The notes under the pieces were generated by a model. It ran no database searches. It was not told where the DNA came from and saw nothing but the letters and a program-made list of their open reading frames with translations. Shown piece after piece: positions 56,178-64,000 of a stretch of 64,000 nt of DNA; within the stretch, counting starts at the first letter, position 1; each line of letters starts with the position of its first letter. Where the stretch lies: positions 201,618,195 to 201,682,194 of the forward strand of contig CM077664.1 of NCBI GenBank assembly GCA_039707655.1, given 5' to 3'. A program made the position numbers and the translations under genes. The stretch is from Elymus sibiricus (Eukaryota; Streptophyta; Magnoliopsida; Poales; Poaceae).

Positions 56178-59100
56178 TGAGGGCACAACTCAACAAGCCC
56201 TGAAAGTAAAACAAAGGGACGCACGTAGCGCCAAGCGGAGAGCCATCGCGAAGATTGTTGATGATGATGTTGATGGTGTCTCGGTCCTGAGGGCGGCTAA
56301 GCGGCCGCCAAAGCTGCAAGTATCCAGACATTTTGAAGAGAGCATCAGTAGCACGCCGAAGAGGAACCCGCTGGATAACAAGTTTATTGCGGATCGTCTA
56401 GAGGGTCCAGGTGAGCACCCCAATAGCCAGCCACCTAATGTGGCACAGCGAGGCCGGGGAGGCAAGGATCTCCGCGCACAGGTCGGGGAAGTTGGTGTGA
56501 CACCAATTACCACCAACCACCTCCCGGAAGCAACTCCAAAGGAACTGGGCGGAGATGCAGGTGAAGAAGATGTGGTTAGAGTCCTCAGCCGTCGCGCAGA
56601 GAGGGCACATCCCGTCACCAGGCCAGTTACGCTTGAGCACCTCCACCCCTGAAGGTACCCGGCCACGGATCCATTGCCACAGAAAAATCCTAATCTTCAG
56701 AGGAAGTCTAATCGCCCAGATCGCAGTGAGGGTCTCTGGCCCTGGAGTGTTCGCAATAGCCTGGTAAAGAGACTTGGAGGAAAAGAGGCCAGATGGCTCG
56801 AGCCGCCAGGAGATGTGATCCATCTCGTGGTCTACATCCGGTTCGTGCAGGGCTATGCACTCCTGGAGTTCGTGCCACGCAGCCAGCTCCGGGGGCCCAA
56901 ATGGCCGCCGAAAGGCAAGGCGCCCTAAATCAATAAGGGCCGCCTCAACCGAGATCCTGGGCTCCACCGCAATGGAGAACAAGTCAGGAAACCTGGCCGC
57001 GAAGGGGATATTCCCGACCCATCTGTCGAACCAGAATAACATCGAAGTACCAGAACCCACAGAGATGGAGGTCCCTATACGGAGAACTGGCATCAACTGA
57101 ATGACGGACTGCCAGAACTGGGAGCCACCTGACCTAATACAGAAGGCTAGCGGTTGACCGCGAAGGTATTTGTTCTGAATGATGTCAAGCCAAAGGCCGC
57201 CCACCCCACGTGCAGTCCGCCACAACCACCTAGTTAGTAGGGCGATATTCATACGCTTGGAGGACATGATCCCGAGCCCACCCTGGTCACGTGGCTTGCA
57301 GATCTCTGGCCAGCTCACCATGTGATACTTCTGCTTGTCACCCTCCCCGGCCCAGAAGAATCACGCCTGATATTTGGCGATCTCATGGTGAAGGGTCTCA
57401 TGGAGGCTGTAGAAGCTCATCAAGAACAGAAGCAGGATGGACAGAGATGAGTTGATGAGCACAGTCTGGGCCGCCTTGGAGAGCCATCTACCCTGCCAAG
57501 GCTCGATCCGGTGCTGTAGCTTGTCAACCGTGGGTCGGAGCTCCGCCACGGTAAGGCGGGAATCACTAATGGGAATCCCTAGGTAGGTCGTAGGGAAGGA
57601 ACCCAACTGACAATTAAGCCGGTCAGCAATGTCCTGGCTGACGGCTTGGGAGTAACCCATCACCATGACCGCGCTTTTGTCGAAGTTGATCTTTAGGCCC
57701 GAAAGATGCTGAAAGCACAAGAGGAGGAATTTCACATTCATGATATCGGCCTCGGAACCTTCCACCATGATTATGGTGTCGTCCGCGTATTGTAGGAGAG
57801 AGACCCCACCCCCTCCTACCAGGTGCGGGACAATGCCGCGGATATGGCCCGCAGCTTTGGCCTTGTCCAGAATGGTAGCGAGAGCATCCACCACCATGTT
57901 GAACAAAAAGGGGGGAAAGGGGTCGCCCTGTCTAACCCCACAAAGGGTGGGGAAGTAGGGTCCGATTTCGCCGTTGATGTTAACCGCGGTGTGGCCGCAA
58001 GACACCATCTGCATAACCCGCGTGACCCAGCGGTCGTCGAAGCCCTTGCAAAGTAACACTTCCCGAAGGAAGGCCCAGCTAACCGTGTCATAGGCTTTAT
58101 GGAAGTCAAGCTTCAGGAAAACCGCTTTCAGGTGTTTGGAACGGACCTCGTGCAGGACTTCATGGAAGACTAGGACCCCATCCAGAATATATCGGCCTTG
58201 AATGAAGGCCGACTGGTTGGGGTGCGTAATGCGGTCAGCTAGCAGAGTCACCCTATTGGCGTACCCCTTAGCCAGAATGCGGAAAATCACGTTGATAACC
58301 GTAATCGGCCGAAACTGACGGATGTTCGAGGCCCCAGGCACTTTGGGAATGAGCGTGATGATCCCGTAGTTAAGTCGGGCTAGATCAATGGATCCCACAT
58401 AAAACTCCTCGAAGAGAGCCATCACCTCAGGTTTGAGGACGTTCCAGAAAGTCTGGAAGAACCTAACCGGGAGGCCATCCGGACCCAGTGCGGATGTCGG
58501 ATTCATGCCCTTGATGGCCAGCCACACTTCTTCTTCGGAGAAAGGGGCCGTGAGGGCCGCATTCTCGGCGGCCGAGATGCGCATGTGCTCGGCCCAGAAG
58601 TCGGTGGTCAAGGCCAAGCCTCCCCGAGGGGAGGAGGAAAAGAGTGCTTTGTAGAAGCCGTCAACGTGTGCGCGGATGTCGGAAGGTCGTTGCAGAAGAG
58701 TCTCACCGTCCCAGAGGAGAGGGATGGTGTTGCGGCGTCTCTGACCATTGGCGATGGCCTGGAAGTATGCCGTATTGGCATCTCCCTTGAGGACCCATTT
58801 CTGGGTGCCTCACAAGTGCCAATAGGCCTCCTCATCGGTGTATATGATCGCTAATTGGTCCTCAAGGTCGTAGCGGAGCAGCCACTCGTCAGAGGACAAG
58901 CCCGAGGTGTCGGCCCGAGGTCTAAGGCCTGGATGGAGTCGAGCAAGGCCTTCTTCCGCTCCCTCAGACCCCGTCCAAGATTAGCGCCCCAGCCCTTCAT
59001 AAATTGGCAAGAGCGCTTGGCACAAAAGTGCCAGGAGTCAACGACAGAGAGGGACCTATGAGGGGAAAGTCGTGCCTCAATCCATCGAGCACGGACAGCC

Positions 59101-59873
59101 TCGACAAACCCATTCTGGTTGAGCCAGAATGTCTCGAAACGAAACCGAGGGGGGAGGGGGGGATCGTTCTCCGAAGAGAGGAGGAGGGGAACATGATCGG
59201 ACCCGATCCTGGTGATGGCCCGGAGGGAGGCAAGCGGGCACTTAAGCTCCCATTCAGGCGACACGAAGACGCGATCCAGCACGGACCGCGTAGGGTCAGC
59301 CTGACGGTTGGTCCAGGTGAACCTGGCGCCAATCCTATCTAATTCTCGGAGGCCGAGAGAAGTGATGCAGTCATTGAACATCTGCATCCGGGGGTAGTTG
59401 ACGAGATTATTACTCTTATCCATAGTGAAGCGGATGAGGTTAAAGTCCCCACCGACCACCACCGGCAGGCCAGCGGTCGAGACCTTCCTCTGAAGCTCAG
59501 CGAGGAAAGCATCGGACCGACGGTGGTCCGCGGGGCCGTAGACTATGATGATCTCCCACTTGAAGTTCAGGGCACGCTCGAAAACCTCCATGTTGACAAA
59601 GAGCTCACCACGGTCCATGCTTCCTACCTCAAAGGTGGCATCCTTCACGCCTAAAAGGATGCCACCCGAGTGGCCAGTGGTCCCACTAGAAGGGAGCCAA
59701 TGCCAGGCAAATAGGTGAGTACTTAGCCGCTCAAGCTCGGAGAGGGAAAACTCCATCCGCATGGTTTCCTGGATGGCTACTATGTCCATTCTTTCGTCGC
59801 GCATGTATTCGATGAGTTGGCGGCGCTGACCATCCTGGCTGAAACCGCGAATGTTCCAGAACAGCGTCCGCAT
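56178..59873 (-). pseudogene. LINE ORF2: endonuclease, reverse transcriptase, zinc finger
   Basis: The start Met at 59873 begins MRTLFWNIRGF, an apurinic-type endonuclease with AIQET, GGDFNLIRF and GSDHVPLLL. Reverse transcriptase (58617-57361) has GPDGLPVRFF, RPITVINVIFRI, GVRQGDPFPPFLFN and the YADDTIIM catalytic box. The zf-RVT region (57321-56398) has CPLCATAEDSNHIFFTC. Breaks: a frameshift near 58,900, a stop near 58,809, TGA at 57361-57363 with a frame change after it, and TAG at 56398-56400. After the last stop the frame stays open (MSGYLQLWRPLSRPQ) and runs into copia pol. ORF2 is therefore inactive. Confidence 0.87.
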
Positions 59874-59985
59874 CACGGTGCCATCGGGGGGCTGCTTGAC
59901 CCCAGAACGAGGGAGGCGCTCTGCGCCCGAAGGGCAGCAGTGCGGGAACGGGTGCGGCCACGTATCTCTACAACCGCAGCAGCGG

Positions 59986-61845
59986 TTATGGTTGGTGCGG
60001 GGCGGGAGACGGATCGGTGGTGGATCCCCTAAGCAAGCGAGTGCGGGACTCTGCCAGCTTCCCATCCAAAATATCACGGGCGCGGATCGCCTCTATCTGG
60101 ACTAAGGGGGGGAGGGCAACCTCCCCCCAAAAAATAATCGCCGAATCCGCCGCGACCTTAGCAAGATGGCCGAGAGGAGCCGACTCGAGTGCAGAGAATG
60201 AACAATTTGAAGAGCTAGCAGGGATGTCTGGCATACCTGACTCAAGGTTCCGGGCCACTGCCCGGATCTCCGCCTGCTCGGGGATGGACGGAGCCGGACA
60301 ACCCACCGGTCTAACCGCGTCTAGTCGGTCACTGCGGCGGGAGGCGGTCATCGGGGTCGAGGCAGACCTAGCCCGACGGGAGTAAGCCGCAGTCCGTGGA
60401 GGGTGGGGATGAGGTGCCACCGGGGTGGACAGCGCATCGGCCACGCCCACAGAGCCGACCATCGGGGAAGTAGGGATTGCGCCTGGCGGGGAACGCGTGA
60501 GGCAGATGGAGGAGCACATCGACAGGTCGACCAGAGTCGGGCCAGGCTGCGGGGTCGCGAGTCCCACCTGGACAGGACCTGCCACAGACGGAGCCGGAGG
60601 AGAGGGACCGCCATCCGGGGCCAGTCCCACCATGGCAGGCGACACGACAGGGAGCTCCGCGTCCAGGGGATCGCGCCCGACAGCCACCGGACTCGGGGCA
60701 GCGGCAGGAGCCGGGGAGGCAGGACGCGGGTCATGGGCGGTCTCGGTGTCGGGGACGATCGCGATGACCAGGAGCGGCAGAGGAGGCGCGCGAGCAGGGA
60801 GAGCAGAGGGTCCGGCCGCCTCGAAGATCGATGGAGAGGCGGGGGAGCGCGGAGAGGCCGAGGGGGCCACCAGGAGGCTCGCACCTGAGACATCGCTCTC
60901 AGCAGAGGGGGAGGAGCTCGGGCTCAGGCTCAGGGAGGTGCCCACGGCAGGGGGGAACTGTAGTGGCGCAGGCGAGGAGAGGAGCGTGGCCGGGCGGGAG
61001 GTTCCAACCCCCGGGGCACCCCTGCTCAGGGAGGGTGCAGGAGGGTCCCGAGAGGGGGAACGACAGTGCTCGGAGTCGTCATCGTCGTCGTCGTCAAGAT
61101 CTGAGCGGTGGCGGCGTCTGCGGCCGGAAGCATCCCCGTCGCCACCATGGCCGCCGCCCTGGAAGCCATCGTCAGTGTACCGGGGGTGGCCAATGTGGTT
61201 TAGGGGTTCCAACAAGATCTTGAGGTCATAGCCCTGGTCGTTGAAGAACACTCGAACGGTGGCGCGCAGCTTGTCAGAGTCGAGAGATTTGGTCTTGACG
61301 CGTACTTCCTCCTCCTTGCGGAGTGAGAGCTTGTCAACCACAACAACCTTGCCCAGAATCCGGGACATGTTGCGGATCACGCGCTCAGAACGGGCAATGT
61401 CCGGCAGGCCCGCGATGAGAATCCAGGCCGCCTTCGGATCCACCCTCGGCTCGGAGATGTCGACCACGAGCTTGTTCAGAGCTAGGGTGATCTCGTCGGC
61501 CCGCGTGCAGTAGCCAAGGCTCGCGCTGTCCGGGAAGAGCACGGAGAACTGGTTGCCAGATGTCGGGGACACTTGCCAATCCCACTGGCAGCGACAGAGA
61601 TGGTTGAGCTCTGCCTCGACCATCTCTGGAGAAGCAACGCCATCCCCCAGGACCGTGACCAGAGCCCAGAGAGAGGGGGAAGTCAGAGGGAGCTCGGGAA
61701 CCTCCATATGGAAGAACCCCAACCCCTCAATGCCATGCCCATACATCATGAGCTCCTCTGAGACTGGCCGGTCCGGGCAAAGGACTGCAGGGTGTCCGGG
61801 ATCCTTGCATAGATAGCACATCGACGGGTTGGGGCATGACACTTG
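59986..61845 (-). pseudogene. LINE ORF1 (nucleic-acid-binding), 5' truncated
   Basis: The frame is open from the CACTA junction to the stop at 59986. It has a CCHC knuckle CYLCKDPGHPAVLC near its visible start, a DUF4283-like part (AWILIAGLPDIARSERVIRN), a basic stretch, an eight-Asp run (DLDDDDDDDSEH), and a long Pro/Ser/Ala-rich tail. Plant L1 ORF1 proteins usually carry the RNA-binding domain and zinc knuckle. The N-terminus is lost to the CACTA insertion. The first residues of the open frame are CACTA sequence. The gap to ORF2 is 113 bp. Confidence 0.75.
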
Positions 61846-62279
61846 GTACACTACAAAAAAAACACTTCCGTGATGATACGTCTTTGTCACAGTAGGTCAA
61901 GTTTTCTGTCATGCATGTACATCCGTGCCAATTTTATGACAGAATCAAGATAGTCATACCTATGCTGTCGTAGAAGTGTTCCATGACAATACTGAAATTA
62001 TCATCATGGAAGTGTCCACTTCCATGACGATAAATGTCGCGTCATGGAAGTGTTTTCGTCAAGGGTGACCGAAACGTGGCATCGACCGTAACGGGTCGCC
62101 GTTAAGCTATCGGGTTCCGGTTTGGATCCAATAACCCGTTAACATCTCGGACCAATGGGGATTTTCCATGTGTAAAATTCTCATTCGCCGGCTCGGCGTT
62201 GCGACAGATGTCATCCATTCATTGGACGAGCGACGCCTATGATACGTCGACACGTGGCATGGCCCAATAGTGGCCCATT

Positions 62280-63180
62280 CAGGTTAAACGGGCCGGCCCA
62301 GCCAAAGGCCCACAAGATTTTGTCAGATACTAGTGGACCGGCCCGTTAACAACCTGCCATGTTTTGGGCCAAATTACGGCCCATATCACATATGGCCCGT
62401 TAACAGTGCACTGTGTTTTGGACCCATTTATGGCCCGGTTTGTATTACGGCCTGTTAAAGGCCCGTTGAACTGTTTGACCGAGTTCGGCCCGATGATGGT
62501 TTGGGCCTGTTAGAGGCCCTTCGCGCAATTGGGCCGTTTTCAGCCCGGTTTCACTTTTGGCCATTTAACGGCCTGTGCGACATTTGGGCCCATTTCTGGT
62601 ACAAGTGACTTTCGGCCTCTTAACGGCCCGTGCCGCATTTCGGCCCATTTCTGGTACAATTTACTTTCGGCCTCTTAACGGCCCGTGCAGCATTTGGGCC
62701 CATTTCTGGTACAAGTGACTTTCGGCCTCTTAACGGCCCGTGGTCTTCGTGGATAAATTTAAGCCCACTCTGACTATCGGCCTGTTAAGGGCCCGTGAAA
62801 TAATTGGGCCTGATTATGGCCTGCTTTGCACCCGGCCTGCTTACAGCCCATCATGTTATTGGGCCAACCACGGCCCGGGATAAATTTTGGCATGTGAACG
62901 GCCCGTCATATAATTGGGCCAATCATGGGCCGAGGTATATTTAGGCCTGCTGTCGGCCCGTGAATTATTCGGCACAATTCAGGCCCGATCTAATTTTCAG
63001 CATGTTAAAAGCCCATGGTATTTTCTGGCCCAACTAAGGCATGCGGTTTACTCGGCCTGTTAAAGGCCCGAAATTACTTGGGCCCGATTTACGTTCAGGC
63101 CTGCTAATGGCCCGAGATGATAATGGGCCCACGTTTCGACCCATATATAGAGTTGCGGGCTGGCCCGTTTGCGTAGTCTA
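62280..63180. repeat. CACTA subterminal repeat array, with a 55-bp tandem block
   Basis: Motifs of the type TTAACGGCCCGT and TTGGGCC recur every 20-30 bp. A 55-bp unit containing CATTTCTGGTACAA and CTTTCGGCCTCTTAACGG is tandem at 62591, 62646 and 62701. Such arrays are the binding sites of the TNPA-like protein in En/Spm elements. Confidence 0.85.
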
Positions 63181-63506
63181 TTTTTTTTATATATAGCACT
63201 GACGGACCAATAATGTTTTGGCCCATTGATCTCCGTCGAATCTTACGGCCTAACGACAATAGCATGTACAGTGAATAAATTTTTCTGGAAAAAAGTAAAT
63301 AAATTACAGCATAGTGACTACGAATAAACCTAGACTATACAATAATGAAATAACGGGATATTACATCGACTGGGCATCAAAGTTCGCCACCAGAGATAAT
63401 AAAGCGCAACCAAACAGCGGATTACATACACTGGGCATCAAAGGTCGCCACCAGTGCAAATAAATGCGCCGACAAAACATACAGAACCAACAGCTCTTCA
63501 ACACAG

Positions 63507-63923
63507 TTAAGAAAGGTTAGGCCTGCATGGCAGCTGCAGCGCAAGCAGCTGAGCAAGCTGATGAGACTGCGCTTGTTTGACGCTTATATCCTCCAACTCT
63601 AGCTGCATAGCATCAATAGACATCATGTAATTCTGGTTAATCTTCGATAGAGATTGGAGTTCCAGTATGAGTTGAGCTGAAGCATGTCTTTCTGCTTGAA
63701 TTTGAGACTGAAGAAGTCGAACAGATTCAGGCGGCGACTTCATCGAGCTTGTGTCACTGCTATTATCGAGTAACTTCGACACTACATCAAGACATGACTT
63801 TGGGGTTGTATCGCTATCCCCAAGATGTGTTGCCTTCATCCCTGCAATATATGTTAGAGGGACAAGCAATGGGTTCGTCTCACTATCATTGTGACAGTTC
63901 TTCCTGGCGTCAGTGATATCACC
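63507..63923 (-). CDS. C-terminal exon of a CACTA-encoded protein
   Basis: The exon follows a minus-strand acceptor CTCTTTCAG and runs from 63923 to a stop at 63507. It includes SCLDVVSKLLDNSSDTSSMK and a Gln/Leu-rich helical part (LLQSQIQAERHASAQLILEL, then SHQLAQLLALQL) likely to be coiled coil. Its position at the element's 3' end, next to the subterminal array, fits the C-terminus of the second (TNPA-like or ORF2) protein of plant CACTA elements. The upstream exons are partly outside the window and no DNA-binding domain is visible here. Confidence 0.55.
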   Translation of the reverse strand, partial: GDITDARKNCHNDSETNPLLVPLTYIAGMKATHLGDSDTTPKSCLDVVSKLLDNSSDTSSMKSPPESVRLLQSQIQAERHASAQLILELQSLSKINQNYMMSIDAMQLELEDISVKQAQSHQLAQLLALQLPCRPNLS

Positions 63924-64000
63924 CTGAAAGAGAAACAAGCAGAGAGATAACAGATTTTGCACGTATAAGCATCAGTGCTGTCAATTCATCCCATTTATTA

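Larger units (their letters stand above)
56137..61848 (-). mobile_element. L1-type LINE, 3' part, inside copia pol and cut by CACTA
   Basis: In minus sense it holds ORF1 (ending 59986) and ORF2 (59873 to about 56178). The 3' end joins copia pol near 56137 without a visible poly-A tail. The 5' part is cut at 61848 by a CACTA transposon. No target duplication could be checked because the other junction is outside the window. Confidence 0.82.
61849..64000 (-). mobile_element. CACTA (En/Spm) transposon, 3' terminal part
   Basis: The terminus CACTACAAAAAAAACACTTC at 61849 is a classic CACTA end. GTA (61846-61848) is the likely 3-bp target duplication, with its partner outside the window. Palindromic AAGTGTCCACTTCCATGACG-type repeats (about 61865-62060) are followed by a dense array of GGCCCGT/GGGCC subterminal motifs. 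Coding lies on the minus strand at 63507-63923, so this is the 3' end. The transposase is outside the window. Confidence 0.9.

Noticed and set aside
60403..61231. Plus-strand ORFs of 160-270 codons in the LINE region
   Set aside because: Antisense shadows of LINE ORF1, which has the zinc knuckle and the correct position before ORF2.
1..64000. CRISPR arrays, prokaryotic operons, tRNA or rRNA genes
   Set aside because: No regularly spaced direct repeats with unique spacers, no cloverleaf candidates and no rRNA motifs were noticed; introns and plant transposons show a eukaryotic nuclear origin.

Overview
The window is nuclear DNA from a large grass genome. The repeat types point to Triticeae (wheat, Aegilops or barley relatives): two gypsy LTR families that both begin TGATACGTCTCC, a copia LTR that carries ATATGCCCTAGAGGCA near one end, a CACTA end, and Stowaway and Harbinger MITEs. 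The organism is inferred from these repeats. There is no bacterial, plastid or viral gene organisation, and I saw no tRNA, rRNA or CRISPR array.

Layout. Positions 1-34793 are one deeply nested pile of retrotransposons. From the outside in: fragments of a copia family (25941-26290, 30687-30860, 32208-34793) are interrupted by a 4.4-kb long-terminal-repeat-like element (26291-30686) and by minus-strand LTRs (25202-25940, 31609-32207). The left copia fragment is bounded by a gypsy family here called B, present as two 3' ends (1-21882 and 21883-25201). B is split by a minus-strand Athila-like gypsy element A (704-20820, 5-bp duplication GGCTT). A itself received a 4.1-kb element (3376-7465), a solo LTR in its gag gene (12791-14267) and, in its 5' LTR, a nearly intact young copia element (15203-20172) whose two 228-bp LTRs read as identical. 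Element A keeps gag and protease and an accessory Athila-type ORF, but I find no reverse transcriptase or integrase.

Positions about 35900-44950 hold the only convincing host genes: two tandem plus-strand paralogues, each with a 5'-UTR intron and six coding exons, encoding proteins of 332 and 316 residues with two MATH (TRAF-like) domains. All exon boundaries and phases match, and both carry an N-terminal MGN...S signal compatible with myristoylation. Copy 1 has an extra 48-bp in-frame duplication.

Positions 45326-51500 are rich in DNA transposons: two non-autonomous hAT elements with exact 8-bp target duplications, Harbinger-like elements (one carrying a coiled-coil ORF), Stowaway remnants, a 29-base G run and a small orphan exon. 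Positions 51729-64000 are a minus-strand Angela/WIS/BARE-like copia element (3' LTR plus the end of pol) whose pol runs into an L1-type LINE. The LINE is broken in turn by a CACTA transposon that continues past the right edge.

The most unusual observations are a long inverted repeat just upstream of the TATA box in the U3 of different LTR families, with paired compensatory changes; a second copy of that U3-like block inside element A ahead of its accessory ORF; and a phase-compatible, spliced, acidic tyrosine-rich mini-ORF inside the 4.1-kb element.
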